A program made the position numbers and the translations under genes. Below the pieces are notes generated by a model that was given only the letters and a program-made list of their open reading frames with translations, was not told the origin of the DNA and made no database searches. A stretch of DNA of 64,000 nucleotides from Cyprinodon diabolis (lineage: Eukaryota; Chordata; Actinopteri; Cyprinodontiformes; Cyprinodontidae), in contig CM060069.1 of the NCBI GenBank assembly GCA_030533445.1, positions 25,716,837-25,780,836 of the forward strand. Direction: 5' to 3'. Shown in pieces: positions 31,345 through 44,769 of this stretch (within the stretch, counting starts at the first letter, position 1; each line of letters begins with the position of its first letter).

Positions 31345-34300
31345 TCAAGTCATCCAGGATTTAAGTTTGGAGTCATTGCTTCTTCTATCTTCCTCTGAAT
31401 CGTCTTGTTTTCTAAAAGAGAAAGTGATACAAAATAAGAATTATGAATTAGACTTAGACAACTTTTATTGACATTTTGACTCTGTGTATACAAAACAAAA
31501 GTTTTTTTAGTACAGCTTTCCAGACAGTAAAAATAACATTTCCATTCTATACAATGCAGCAGTGATCAAACATAAATAGTGTGGGAGAACAAAAAAAACA
31601 CCCAAAAACATGGTGCAATGAACAAGGGAAAAACTCCAAATGATTCTGTGGGGTTTTAATTCCCAGTATATTGATGCACTGGGGGTTTTAAAAAAAATGT
31701 AAGTGTATTACCTTTTGTGTTTTCTGAACTGGAGAATAATCAGTGTAAGGATTACAACTAATGTCAGGGCTCCAATGACTGAACCGGCCACTATTCCAGC
31801 AATGTTACCTGAAACATGACAAAGATTTACAATATTTTACCAGATGGTCTCTCATAGGGCTGAAAAAAATTATATTAAACACAACAAACATTACCCATCT
31901 CCACTTATCAACCATAAAGCCTTTTATTGGTTTCAAGTAAGTGTTGAGAAAAAAATAATATATGATAACTGTGTCTAAAGCTTTTATGCAGAGGAACCAT
32001 GGACAAAGTTATAGTAAGACCACTGTGGTTCTCACATTTTTGTAAGATTATGAATAATTTGATTCACTCCCACCCTCAATCCAGCTAATATGCAGGTAGG
32101 GTGTCCACTGGATATGCTAATATATGTCATTTTAGTCAAACTGAGCTGTTTTCATTTAAAAATCCCATAATAAAGCCTATGAAGCACTCTGTGAAAAGTG
32201 CTATACAAATGAATTTTACTTACTTACTTCACACTCAGTATCAAATGAGCCTGAGTAACCCATTTTTTTTTTTTTTTTTTTTTCAGAAACAAACTGCCTA
32301 AAAGTCTGGGATGATATTAGTCAGCTTTAATATGATCCACTTTTACATATGCCAGCAACCAATCTACCCCAAATTCTATGGGCATTATATCCCCAGCACA
32401 TCAGGATAACCTGTGTGTTAAAAGGTTCCAGTTGCATGCTTCAGAGGCCTGAATATAGCTGGGGGCTCTATGGCTAGCAGCAGAAATTTGATTTGATTGC
32501 ATTCAGTTTAATTTCAATTCATTCAATGCTTTTTGATTGTTATTTTGATTGCTAATTTGATTTATATTTAACAACATAAAATGTGCTTTACATAAAAACA
32601 AACAAAAAACCCCAACACAAAAAAACAGCAGTAAGAGTTTAAAAGGACTCAGAGGACCACACAACAATGGGCTGTTAAAAGCCAAAAAGTAAAAGTGGGT
32701 CTTAAGACGAGACTTAAAACAATCCACTGTAGAGGCTGTTTGTATATGGAGGGGCAAAGTCTGGGGCCAACTACATAAATTGTCCAGGTCCCTGGTTTTA
32801 TGCCTAAACTTAGGCACTTCTAGATGAAGATGGCGCTCACACCTCAGAGCATGTGCTGGAGAGTTAATCTGGAGGAGGTTGGTAATGTATTGAGGAGTCC
32901 CTTGTATTTATATTGTATTTATGTCTCTATATATAAAAAAAAAATGCCTAAGTATTGTTAGCAATCAGAATATACTGGAAAGGTCCCAGAGTCAGGAATA
33001 AAGATATTAGTCATGTTTCTATGACCAATTGTGTGTGTGAATCCCGCTCTACTGCAATGTAATGTGGCAGCCCACAATTTCAAGAATTGTGAAAACTGTA
33101 GAAAAACATTTATTTTAAAAACACCACTTAAAAATCCACTTGGCTTAGACCAATAATATCTACATAACCACATTTTCAGACGTCTTTTTAAAACACATGA
33201 TACCTGTATGGTTATTTGTGTGCAAAAGCATTTCACAAACAGTCTTCAGTCTAGGTAAAAAGGAAGCTTTCCAACAAGTTCTACAATTCAGCAGAAATAA
33301 AAACTGTTTTAAGTCAACTTTAATAACCCTAGTTATAGAAAAAATAAAGCTCATATGCCAGTTCTTCTTCAACTGTATTAGTTTGACCCTTTTCTCTAAT
33401 TAAATAATAAACTTGCATTAAAATATTTTTTGGTAAGTACTGAATGAGGTGGATACCATGAAATAGAATAAGGCTTTTTTTAAAGACCAAAAATCTTCTG
33501 TAGGGGCAAGTAAGCTCTGATACAGATCTAGTCAAGAAATGTAACAAAAATCCTTTGGAGAAATGCAGGAAAGTAGTGATGGTTTTTCCCCCAATATTTT
33601 TTCAATCAGTTTCTGATTTAAGGAAATCAATCATGGAGACTGCAGACCTTTCATACAAAGCATACATATTGATTGGAAAAGTACAAATAGTAAAAGAAAA
33701 TTCAGAATCAAACACATGTATAGACACTGGCTTGTTGATTTATAAAAATCACAGTTTTAATGTTCATTGATTTTTTTATTTTTATTAGTTGTTCATACTG
33801 GTAACCACGCAGCTTGGATCTTCTCCGGACCATTTGCCATTGCTCTGGCATGTACGTTCTTCTGATCCTCTAAGCTTGTAGCCTTTATCACAAGAAAACT
33901 GCACCTTAGCTCCCTGTGTATAGGTGGTACCCATCTTTTTTCCATTATCAGGTGGTGGGATCCATCCACAGGATATCACTGCAAAAAACAATAACAAACA
34001 CAGCGACACAAAGTTTAACATAAATGTATAAATCTCCCAGATTCCTTAATAGAAATCATACCAGGCTTCAGATCCTCCACCAGAGAAACGTGACTCTGGA
34101 AGGAAACTCTGGTAGCATTTCCAATCACGGGGCTACGTCCTACGAGGATGTCATACCTGCATTAAAATATAAAACATTTATGAAGCAATTCCTAAACATT
34201 TAGCCATTAGAAAGAAGTGATTCTTACTTTAAGTAATTAGTATAAACAAGGCAGTACAGAACCAGCCAGCTAGCCTAAAGCCCGATAGTTCTTGAAACTA

Positions 34301-37300
34301 CATAAAAAAGTTATCAAATATAAACATAGCAAATGAGATCACAGATAGGGGGTTTTAAAAATAACTCATTCTGTTTTTGTCTAGGCTGGAGTCACTTTGT
34401 GTTTATTGGTCTATATGACCAAATTAGTGTTAAATAACAAACAACAAATAACTTTTTTTAACAGTTACAGTTTTCAAGGGATTACTCTTTTATGGACTTA
34501 TGTTATATTTTTATAAGTACTTCATATTTTACCTGGAATAGTTAACTTTCCTATTGCCTTTATTCAATATAAAGTTTTAGAATCTTATATAAGATAACAG
34601 CTAGTATGAGGGGCTAAGACCAAAGTGGTTTCTGTACTCCAGTTTAGAAACATTTGCAGTGTTTTAAGTTGACAGAGTTTTACAAACCTTTCAGACTGTG
34701 TCTTGTTGGCATTTGGTATTTATTACAAGATATTTAATAATAAATAACAACCAAAATTAATAACACACAAAAGGGGCTTTTGTGTTGGCCCATCTGAAAG
34801 CTTGTCTTACTGGTTTCTTGCAGGTTTTATGTAGTGAAGATTTTTTTTTTCTGAAATCCAGTATGGAAATGAGATTCTACCTCTATCCTTTTTAAAATAG
34901 ACATTTTTTTCTATGTGATTTGGTCACACCCTTGTTTAGGTTTATTATTGGCTTAGAGAGGAATTTCAAAACAACTCAACATATTCTCATTATCAGTTCG
35001 TATGAAATCGTACGAAAAGTTATGCACACTATTTCATACGTTTTGGACGTTTTTCCTCAAAAAACGACATCAGTACACATGCGCTGGCAGACAGAAAAAA
35101 AAAGCAGATCCGCGGACGGACGTAAAACTGGGAAAAAAGTGCAATCATCACTTATTCATGTCTCTAATTACATTGCTTGCTGTTTTATATCTTAGGGTTA
35201 GGTTCAGGGTTAGGGCTAATTGTAATTTATATTCTATATTCGTGAATGGGGCATCAGATGCGCACGCGCATACGACGAAAAAAACGTCCAAAACGTACGA
35301 AATTACAGTGCATAACTTTTCGTACAATTTCTTACAAACTCATAATGAGAATACACTGAACAACTTGTGGTCATTATGTGAAAAATACCAAATGTAAAAT
35401 ACATTAAAATGATTTTAGTTGGGCTATGGAGGATTTTCCTAAACAAAATTGGCCCCACATTAAAATTTGCCCAGGGCCCACTGCAACCTGTCTCTGCTGT
35501 TGTGTTTTAAACAGAATGCCTTTGCTTGTTTCTCCTTCCTACCTACAGAACTGAGATCCCTCTCCGGAGCATATTTCAGCTGCCTGATTGTTCAGTGGAT
35601 CATCTGGATTTTCAGGAACAGTAAATACTGGAATAAAACTTGGATCATGTCTTGGAGCAAAGTAGTAGGTGTTCAGAAGATATTCTGAATCATATGTAAA
35701 CAAAGCAGAGTTGTTCTGTATCGCCCCTGGAGAGAGAAAAATAAATACTTCATTAAAAGTTAAATGCAATAAACTCCCAGTCACTTAACTTAGGGGGTGA
35801 AATCATATTGATTGACACAGGATGAAATCTAACAGAAACACTGCAGACATCCTTTTAATTATTGCTTTTTCACGGTGTTTAGGTTCTAGTAATTTAAGTT
35901 ATGTAATTTCATATATTGGACAAAATAAAACATATAAATGGTGATTTCTTACAGCTCGCCCCAAAGTTGAACAGCTCTTCTGCATCACTGTGGTTCTGAA
36001 ATAGCTTTCCGTTGGGTAGGGCTAGGTCATCATTAGGGTCACCATTCATCTTTCCCAACAATCCAAGAGTGGAGCCTTTAAATTCATCTGGCAGGAGCAC
36101 TGTGGTGGTCATAGTTTCTCCCCTATGTCGCACTTCCACCCCAGCTCCAGATGGAAACATTACAGTGGCATTTATAGAGGTGGGAGAAAACAGGAACACG
36201 CCTGCAAAATATTTGTTAAGAAGACAGAGAAAACAGCAAATGCTGTGCAAAACTGAAAAGATTTTTGGTTTCAAATAAGCGGTCAAATAAATAAAAGAAA
36301 CATATTGTCAGTGATGGTGCTTTTGAAGAAAAAAGTATGGTAATACAGAATTCAAGGGTCCAAAACTAAATTATTATCTTTTTTTACAATAAAACCTTTG
36401 ATCAAATCAGTGGAATCTCACCTTGTAAATCCATCCAGGTCTGCTCCGCGAAGGAGAGGATTTGCTGATTACGCAGCACTTCAAGGCCATCCTTTCTGAT
36501 ATCAAGCCGCACCTCAATGATGTCTGATGACCCTTCTCTCATAGCTACAGACGTCAGCCTTGTTGCCTTGATCGTCGCTCCTGAATCTAGTGATATCCAA
36601 AAAGATAAAAACAAACAGATGTTTCTTTGCTTTCCTTACTTTATGATTTACTCTGCATTGTTGGCAAAAATATCTCACCCTTCACAGGCTCGGTTCTGCC
36701 TTGGACTGTCAGCTGTTTCTCCTCTGATGTGACCAAAGTGTATTCCCCTTTGCCATTGAATGAGTAGCTGACCCCATCAAAGGTTATAAAGTGTGGATCT
36801 CCAAACACTATAGCTGATATTTAACCAAAACGTAAGCATAAATACATTCGAATCATCCCATAAAGGAACCAAAACAAACTGTACCTGAGCTTGGAGACTG
36901 GTAGCGCCTGCAGTCACTGGAGGGCCGGTGTTTAAAGTAGTAGTGGCAGTTGTCAGACCAAAGGCAGCAGTAATAGAAGCTGAGAACGTCATAAACCCAG
37001 TGGGATTGTCCGGGGATCCGAGGGGGTTTTTTAAATGGAGGTGACCCCCAGTCATGAGCCCGGTCTGGAGTACTACCCCCTATCGAGTCTGCTGTGAGCA
37101 CCTGAGCGCCTGTGCTGTCATAGCAACACTGCTGTCCTGCAGCATATTTAGGACTGGGGAAATGAAACCCCAGGTAGGGAAAGCTTAGGGTTAGGTGGGT
37201 AGGTAAATACCCGCTGAGAACCAGAAACCAAAGCATCCATGAGCAGAACATGCTCAGATATAGGTCGCATTTACTGGGACTCACCTGGCTTGTATCGCTC

Positions 37301-40300
37301 TTACACAGTGAACACTCCCAGGATGATATGTGCACACGCTCCCTTTGTCTATATCACAGCCGTAATCAGTCTGAGGAATGCAGAGGAGATCTAGAGTTTA
37401 GAACCAAACAGGGATTGAATTTATTCTACATTTCAACAAACACCTGAAGCTCAAAGCTTTAAACCAAATAGGTTTTGTTATTTCGCTTGGTAAACTACAT
37501 AAGAAAATAAATGACACAGTTTTATGGTTTCATAACAACAGAAATAATTTTATGGTTTTAAACCCTGTAGTCTACATGTTACATCAGACAGCCTGTTGCT
37601 TGTATAGGGCTCATAAATTCTGTAATTTGATGGGCGCTTCTTATTGACTTTGAACTGGTTGCTATCATAAACAGATCAACTAATTACACATTCATCTTGA
37701 CCATAAATTTAAATTCCAGCACTAGGATGAATTCACCAGCTCTTTGAACCAGTTAAAAAAAATCACAATCTGCTCTTGTTGTATCCATATTTTACTCAGG
37801 TAATATTTAATGTTGTTACAAGTGAATGTACCCTTATCCGAACACCTCATCTTCACCTACATGAAACCTCCCTGTGTCTGCTCTTGCTTGAGCCAGAGTG
37901 CATGGGCAGTCGATGACCTCAGTGAGGAACTTTGGCAGCTCACTTTCCAGTTGATCCCAGGCTAAACACTTATCCAGAGCCCACCCTGATGAGTTTTGTC
38001 TGAAACCTTCCTCTAGATGCCAGGCCAGAGCATGATCCTCACTCCATGCAGCTTGGACATTCCTGAATAAAACACATTAAAGTGCAGCTCTTACACTAGA
38101 GGTCATGGATGATTGATTGATTGATTGATTGATTGATTAATTGATTGATTGATTGACTTTATTGAGCCCAAAGTGGAGAAATTTACTAATAGACAGTAGT
38201 TTACTAGTAGATAGTAGTAGTCTTCTGAAGTGCAAATGTGTAAAAAAATTCAACTGGATTCTGTACTTACCAACTGCCATCAGGGTAGCTGCTTGAGCTG
38301 ACACGAATGGCACCCAGCTCCCAATTTGAGAAGCCATCCGGGGCTATTTTGGGCAAAAAGCTAAAGGAGCCACTGTTGGGGTGATCTTTGGCAAGGGAAT
38401 AAAGAAAGTGCCACTCACCCTGCCAGTACTCAGAGTATGGCTCTCCTGTAGAAAAACATTTTCTAATTTAAGTATTTTCTTAATTGCAATGACCATGTTA
38501 AAGATGGAAAAAAAAATCATATAAGAGCAAGAGGGATTGAATACATTTTAAAGCTCTGTAATCCTTTAAGTGAATGAAAATCTTTCTTACCTGTCTCTCT
38601 GTATCCCCAGAGCTCTAGGTTAACTTTTTCTGCATTGACTAAAGATGTATTCCACATCATCTTTAAATCCCCTCCAACGTTAGGGGTTCCATAGTACTGC
38701 CACTTTGTTGAATTCACCAAAATAGCTTTAAATCGAGAATCCAACTTGCCGGTGTGAACTGCAGCAGCACATGCAGATCAGTCAAAACAAACAAACTTTT
38801 AACAGGCAAAGTTTTTATTTGAAATGTTTTGCATTGAGCTGAAGTACCTGAAAGCCAAGATCCTGCTCTGTTGAAGGTGGTACCATTATCTGAGGAGATA
38901 TGCAAGAAAACCCATCCAGTTTGGTATAACAGTGGGGAAATGCAATGGCCCCTTCCATCTTCATCCACGTACCCTACTGTGTTAGTTTTACTATCAAACC
39001 TGCCGATCGGAAAGGAATGATCATATTTTTTTGTTTTTTTCTTTTTTTATTCCAGTTTTAAATTTAAATGAAAATATTTGGCTACAGAAAAATATCCTAC
39101 CTACAAACAATGTGAGAGCTCTTGTTGAAAGTTGCATCAAGGACAACAAAGTCTGTCCCACCCATTATGGTCCCGGAGTACGGAGAAGTATTTACACAGA
39201 ACTCTTTGTAGTCAGAGCAGCAGGACCCAAGAGACCCACATGTCGGGTGGCAGGAGCAGGAGACCATTTTCTTCCCACAATTCTCTTCACATGTCTCTCC
39301 TTTCCAAAATAAAAAAGGAAATCTGAGATACATGGTAAATTCACTGTGTTTTACAACTAGCCAGTCTGGCTTTGCAGGGTGCTACATATAAAAAAAAAGT
39401 ACATTTTAAACTTAAGTTTCAAAGTGGTTTCCATTATTAGAGCTGGAATGTTTTTGGGTGCACAGATTTATAAGACTGCATAGAGTCTGGTCTCTGTGCT
39501 AAAAGCATAAAGATTGCACAGGTCCGGACTTTGAACCGCTGAGTGGACAAATAACTAAGATAAAACATGATGTGTTCACTAAATGTTAACGTTTTCTGCC
39601 AACAAACATTTGATTGATTATCCAACATTTACCTCCCCAAAATATTGATGTTTAAACTTTAAACCTGATAATTGTAAATCTGTGTAATGACAGTGCACAA
39701 AATTAAATTATTCCAACAAATGCTGTAAACTATAAGATGACCTATAACATTGATGGAAGGTTATGTTTTTTAAATTGTGTTATACCTTTTCATTACATTT
39801 TTTTTTCTTATAGACAGAATTCAAATCTATTAAAGCGAAGTGATTAGAACCCATGTACTGTATTTATAGAGCCATTATTTATCCTGGACTTGCTGCTATT
39901 GCACTTCTGGTTAGACCTAAACTGCAAATTGTTGCCTTGTACCTGTACCTGTGCAATGACAACAAAGTTGAATCTAATCTAATCTAATTACAACAAAATT
40001 TATTTTTCAATTTACTTTTTTTTATTTCTTTAGATTAGTTATTTCCCTTTTCTTGTCATAATCTTCAAGTCGTTTTGTATGTGATGTTCGGTGCAAGATA
40101 TTCAGTTTAATCAGCTTTTGTATATTGCAGAACAGGAGTTGGTACCATAACTGGCCCCTGACCCAAGCATGTTCAAAGCTCGGTTCATCAGATTTTTTTT
40201 ATTGAAATGTAGAACAAAGGCATTTTCACTGTATCTGTAGTATCTCTCCAAACATCTTTTACCACCTACCTTCTTTCTATTTTTAATCCACACAGGCATT

Positions 40301-40921
40301 TTTCTTTTACATACATAGATATGTAAACAAAATGCACAAACATACATAAACCAGATGATGAATAAACTGCAAATTGCCTAAAATTATATTGTGCTTTTTC
40401 ATGCATACTAAGCACCCAACCATGTAGCCATATTCATTAATCACACTCTCATATACATCAAAATGCAAAACTAGTTGTTAACGTTTGGTTAAGTGTCTTG
40501 CCAAGAGGCACACTAACAAGAGAAAGTACTTTATCCATAGGGCCACAGTTGCCTCAACCAAAGTGAACCTCAAGTAGTGAAAGATTCCCTGAGCTGTATT
40601 CTGATTTCCCAGGTGCAAAAAAAGTGTCAAACTTTAATTTAGAGGTAAGTCTTACTTTTTTTAAGTCATGAAAGCTAAAAGTGTAATAGATATCTAAATC
40701 TGTTCAGGAAACAACTTTAAGGCATCTTGTAATAAGTATTTACATTTTTTTTCTTCCTATGATAACCTAAATTAGAATCAAATAATCTCATCACAAAACT
40801 CGAAAGAACTGAATTAAAGACATAGTCCTTAACAATACCAATAATGTAGAGGTTACTTGCCTGTTGTTCTGCAGATAAATGAAAGCAGGAAGATAAATAT
40901 TGCAGTTCTTGATCTTCTCAT
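31345..40921 (-). CDS. susd2: sushi domain-containing protein 2 (complete)
   Basis: Sixteen exons rebuilt with all phases closing, 827 aa (human 822): 40921-40861, 39299-39101, 38999-38848, 38758-38591, 38445-38271, 38062-37861, 37370-37285, 37153-36885, 36813-36679, 36586-36422, 36201-35953, 35726-35543, 34156-34062, 33978-33799, 31808-31712, 31411-31345. Domains in order: signal peptide (1-20), somatomedin B (CEENCGKK..., about 22-60), an all-beta region, AMOP (about 270-400), VWD beginning [10 protein letters not shown] (about 441), one sushi/CCP module (about 714-770), a single transmembrane helix (about 777-798) and a short acidic cytoplasmic tail. Type I cell-surface protein linked to adhesion and tumour-immune interaction in mammals. 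Intron 1 appears to be GC-AG (donor AG|GCAAGT), the only choice that keeps phase. Intron 12 carries a MITE; intron 5 carries a GATT microsatellite. Confidence 0.95.
32500..32830 (-). mobile_element. LINE 3' fragment in susd2 intron
   Basis: On the minus strand it translates to [12 protein letters not shown] followed by an L2-like end ([12 protein letters not shown]), the same C-terminal signature as the LINE at 30.3 kb but in the opposite orientation. Fragment only, in susd2 intron 14. Confidence 0.5.
34984..35351. mobile_element. MITE with about 75-bp inverted ends and telomere-like core
   Basis: The ends are imperfect inverted repeats: the left reads TTCTCATTATCAGTTCGTAT and onward, and the right, reverse-complemented, follows the same sequence through ACGTTTTGGACGTTTTT. 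TA dinucleotides flank both ends (34982-34983, 35352-35353). The interior has CpG-rich stretches and a TTAGGGTTAGG...CAGGGTTAGGG run at about 35194-35220. No coding capacity. It lies in susd2 intron 12. Confidence 0.75.
38111..38156. repeat. (GATT)n microsatellite
   Basis: About eleven GATT units with one AATT variant, in susd2 intron 5. Confidence 0.95.
39885..39990 (+). repeat. LINE-type 3' tail with (TCTAA)n end
   Basis: Reads TGCAATGACAACAAAGTTGAATCTAATCTAATC, a common 3' end of fish non-LTR elements and the SINEs that borrow it. It lies in susd2 intron 1. Confidence 0.5.
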
Positions 40922-41010
40922 CCTGACAGAGTTTGATTTTCAGCTCCTCTTTCTACTCTTACAGTATTTGTACCATGCTGTTGCTTCTAAACCTTGGACC
41001 TCTGATGACC

Positions 41011-41020
41011 TATATTTATG
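41011..41020 (-). promoter_or_regulatory. possible TATA box of susd2
   Basis: CATAAATATA on the minus strand, 90 bp before the susd2 ATG. The spacing would fit a 60-nt 5' UTR within the same exon. Sequence resemblance only. Confidence 0.35.
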
Positions 41021-41024
41021 CACA

Positions 41025-41734
41025 CTCCTGTTAATCACTAACTATGAATGATCAGAGCAAAAATACTCATCTCCATGCTCAAGTGTAATTTTGACCTTCT
41101 CCTGCTTTGATAAACTCTAAACCTGTAAAAATGTAAGATAAGCGCTTTGTGTTAGATATGATAATGAAATATGCTGACGTATGCAGAGGAATTTATCTGA
41201 AACCAAGAGTAATAAACACTGATAAACTAATATCTGATTGTATGAACATCAACATTTACTACCACAGTAGTACTTTCAGTATTTTGTGAACTTTATGGCT
41301 TGAAACAAGTCGAGTTTTTTAAAGAGATGTATGTGAGAAATGCATTGAAATCTATATCAGTCTTGAATTAGTTAAAAGAAGAAATAAACTACCTTAACAC
41401 ATGCTGCACTGACATGACAGCAAGGTATAGTAAAATGTGGCCATATTTCAGTATTGAATTTCATTCCAACACATACTCAAACATTTTTCATATATATTAT
41501 AGCCCAAACAGGAACCTTATTTCTTGACTGACTTCAGTGAATCCGGATTTAGTCCAGTATCCAAGTAAAGAGGCCACATTGATAATGTAGCAGCCTGTGT
41601 CAGTAGCTGTTTTTCCATTAGAAATCTGCACAAATCTATTTTGAAATTCTGACAATTTTTAAAATGCAAATTTCCGCAATTGCGGTATTGCTAAAAAATT
41701 AGAAATACAATTGAAATTGCTTGTGAATAAGTTT
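41025..41734. other. intergenic stretch upstream of susd2
   Basis: About 700 bp of AT-rich sequence with no open frame or repeat recognised. It may hold upstream susd2 control sequence. Confidence 0.4.
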
Positions 41735-41742
41735 GTTTACAC

Positions 41743-41945
41743 CAGGAATCCCCAAAGTCGGTCCTCGAGGGCCGCTGTCCTGCAGGTTTTAGAGGTTTCC
41801 CTGTTCCAGCACAGCTGATTTACATTGATAGTTGATTAACAGGCTTTTGTTGAACTGCAATCATCAGAATCAGCTGTGCTAAAGAAGAGAAACCTCTAAA
41901 ACCTGCAGGACAACGGCCCTCGAGGACCGACTTTGGGGATGCCTG
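41743..41945. mobile_element. hAT-type hairpin MITE with 8-bp target duplication
   Basis: A 203-bp element made almost wholly of two long inverted arms: CAGGAATCCCCAAAGTCGG on the left against CAGGCATCCCCAAAGTCGG reverse-complemented on the right, continuing through GTCCTCGAGGGCCG and TCCTGCAGGTTTTAGAGG. Identical 8-bp direct repeats GTTTACAC flank it at 41735-41742 and 41946-41953, the hallmark of hAT transposition. No coding capacity. It would fold into a long hairpin if transcribed. Confidence 0.92.
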
Positions 41946-41953
41946 GTTTACAC

Positions 41954-43825
41954 GATAAATCTTGAAAATCAACATGGCAGTAGATGTAATTATTTGTGTG
42001 AAATACATCCATATTTCAGTCACAGCTCATCAGTAGTCTCCTTATGAATCTAAATATGCCATCCCAATGACGTCACCATCCTCCAACTTCTTCCAGTCTA
42101 CTTCTGATTTTATTGTACAACATAATCAGAACCTCAAGGTCCATTTGCTTATCATGTGACATGCGTGATGTGAAAGAAGTGTTTCCATTGCAGTTTTGTG
42201 AAATGATAGAACGCCCCCCCCCCATCAAAAAACGTGTTGTTTTTTTTCTTGAGTGCAGTATTTCCATTTAACACATTTATTTTCATAGTTAAATTTTTGA
42301 TGGTTAATGGAAACACACCTAATGTGACATTTAACCACTTGGAGTACCTATGTGTTTGTGGGAGAAAGTGTGTATGTCTTGTACGGTACATGGCCTGGTG
42401 AGCATATGTGTGGAAATAAGTGCATTTATGATGAGTAAGTATACTTAAGTGGCAGGTTGTCACTTGGATGTGTGCATTTCTAATTGAAGCGAGGATGGTA
42501 AAAGAAGGATCCCTGGTATTTAAGAGTACTACGGGTAGATAGACCAGATTCTGTAATGCTGCAGTCCCAGGCAACAAGACACAAAGCATTATCCAGGACA
42601 GCAATGCACCCTGCTCAGAAGTAAGTTACTAGCAAGGCACAGGATCAGCAGTCAGCAGACAAAGGAGACACGGAGCAAGACACAGGACAGCAAAGCACCC
42701 TCACTCAGCAACAGAATCTATCCTATCTGTGAGCCTTCACCTCTAGTCCACTGAGCCCCAGTTACCACGGCTCAGCTAAAAAAGATGCTCTTTGCTTAAC
42801 TCTTAATAATGTTGTTAAAAAATCTAAGTTTTTAACCAGCTCAGTGGTTGGTTTAACTGTGGTTATGGATCAAGAAAAAAAGATTTAGTTTATTTCAGGA
42901 AGAATCATAATTTCATTTGCAGGCACTCCTTCCTTCTCTATGAATGACAGAGGGAGAGTTTTCAACTGTACATGGTCTTCCACTGTCAATTTGAGTCACA
43001 TGGTATGAGTAAATATTTCTAAGAGGTGAAGCTTTCCAATTATATTTTTTGAGTATGGGGAGGGCTAAGAGTTTCTAATTTCTACTTTCTAATCCATAAA
43101 AAAGATGCTTCTTTATTGCAAATAATTAAATAATTTTTATAACCTTCACATTATAATGAAAATATATACTTTTTCATACATCAATACTAGTCCAGTTTTT
43201 AAGTTTTCTTGTTTCAAATAATCAACGCTCAAAAGCCTGTTTCAGGTAATATAACAAAGGTGAGAAATTTGGAGAAAAAAGAGATTTTCAGCCCCAGATT
43301 GGCAGAGCATAAATTTGGGGTGAAGAGATGCAAAAGTTGCCTCTTTTGCATCTACATAGTCTGTTGTTGAAAGTGTCCAAACTTCCCAAAGTGTGTCTAA
43401 TCCTAACATTGTATCCCCTAGCATGATATAAAGCATTTGCCATAGTGGTGTAAAGCAAGGTACAACTGGATTATAAGCATTACAATCTTCTTCTAAGGAG
43501 TTCCCAATAATGACTCTCTGTCTGGTCATTCAGAGGATGAGTCTAGGTTAAACAGATGCCAGGAAAATGGACCTGTCTCATTGCAATGTCGACAGTAATG
43601 TTTGCTTTTGATCGGACTATTGTTTGAAGCTGTTTTTGAGGAGCTGGATGTGATAGTTAAGTGCAAAAAAAAGTTTAATTTTAACATTGATGAGCAGATT
43701 TTGTTGTGTAAGAACTTGAAAAGAGTCCTGACCTCCTACCAGGTCACTAATGATGCCAAACGCTCTTGCTTTATGTAAAAGAAATGGAAACATCTGATGT
43801 TGTTAAGTTCCACACTTCATGCTTT
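41954..43825. other. intergenic stretch between susd2 and myo1h
   Basis: No supported gene. Small open frames near 42152-42604 and 43242-43529 have no domain, no splice support and no codon signal. A C9 run sits near 42214. Confidence 0.4.
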
Positions 43826-44155
43826 TCATGGGGCGACAGTGGCGTTGGATGTAGGAGTTTGCCCTGAAATCGAAGGATTGACGGTTCAAGCCCCGACTCT
43901 GACTTTCAGTGTCGTTGTGTCCTTGGGCAAGACACTTCACCTGCATTGTCTACTGATGGTGGTCAGAGGGCCCGGTGGCGCCAGTGTATGGCAGCCCCGC
44001 TTCTGTCAGTGTGCCCCAGGGCAGCTGTGGCTACAATGTAGCTTGCCACCATCAGTGTGTGCGTGAATGGGTGAATGAATGTAGTGTAAAGTGCTTTGGT
44101 CAAGTCTCCTAACTTGAATAAAGGCGCTATATAAGTACATGCCATTTACCCTTTA
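43826..44155 (+). repeat. tRNA-derived SINE with LINE-like tail
   Basis: The head has box A-like GTGGCGTTGGATGTAGGAG and a good box B GGTTCAAGCCCC at about 43882. A body with GTCCTTGGGCAAGACACTTC follows, and the tail reads TGAATAAAGGCGCTATATAAGT. This three-part structure is that of widespread fish SINEs. Confidence 0.85.
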
Positions 44156-44694
44156 TGCTTTAGGTGCAGTTAGAGGGTGATAAGTGGGACAGATAATGAT
44201 AGGATCAGATAAGATAAGAGTCAGAGAACATATTTATGGTTTTGGCACAAGACATTTAAGGATTTGGTCTTCCAGTAGTTATGCATAATCAGCAAATGCT
44301 CAGCAGAGGGAGCTGCTACATGTGGAATCATCACAGTAAGCAGAGGGTCTAAATAGACCAAGAGTTATTTATTGTATTTCGCTGTAATTGTTTTTTAAAT
44401 GTCAATATTCTAAGGATACATGTTTCAAAAGGTTATAACATTAAGGCGTGGCATGGTTAATTCATCTAGTGTTTAATAGATGCATATCGTAAAAGCAGCC
44501 TGTGAATAGCTTATATAGTTTGTCCTGTCCAAAAAAGATCAGGCTTATCCATGAGTTGCTCTATCTGTTGTAAAACTATTAGTGACATATGATGAACAAC
44601 ATTAGATTACTGTAAAAAAAAAAATTCATAAAGATGAAAAGCAAAAAATCTGTGTGGATAAAATCATGGTATATTTCAGAGCATAACATGGCTG

Positions 44695-44768
44695 TTTATT
44701 GGGTAGTTGTATCTCTGTGGCTTCTAAGATCATCATCATCATCGACATCATTCCAGCCAAGCTTTATT
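44695..44768 (-). terminator. two polyadenylation signals of myo1h
   Basis: On the minus strand AATAAA occurs at 44768-44763, only one base after the stop codon, and again at 44700-44695. Using the second gives a 3' UTR under 100 nt. Confidence 0.55.
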
Positions 44769-44769
44769 T

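Noticed and set aside
35194..35220. Interstitial telomere repeat marking a chromosome fusion
   Set aside because: Only a few imperfect units, inside a bounded inverted-repeat element, so it is part of the MITE.
42152..43529. Minus-strand frames of 150 and 95 codons between susd2 and myo1h
   Set aside because: No domain, no conserved motif and no matching splice sites; treated as chance frames.
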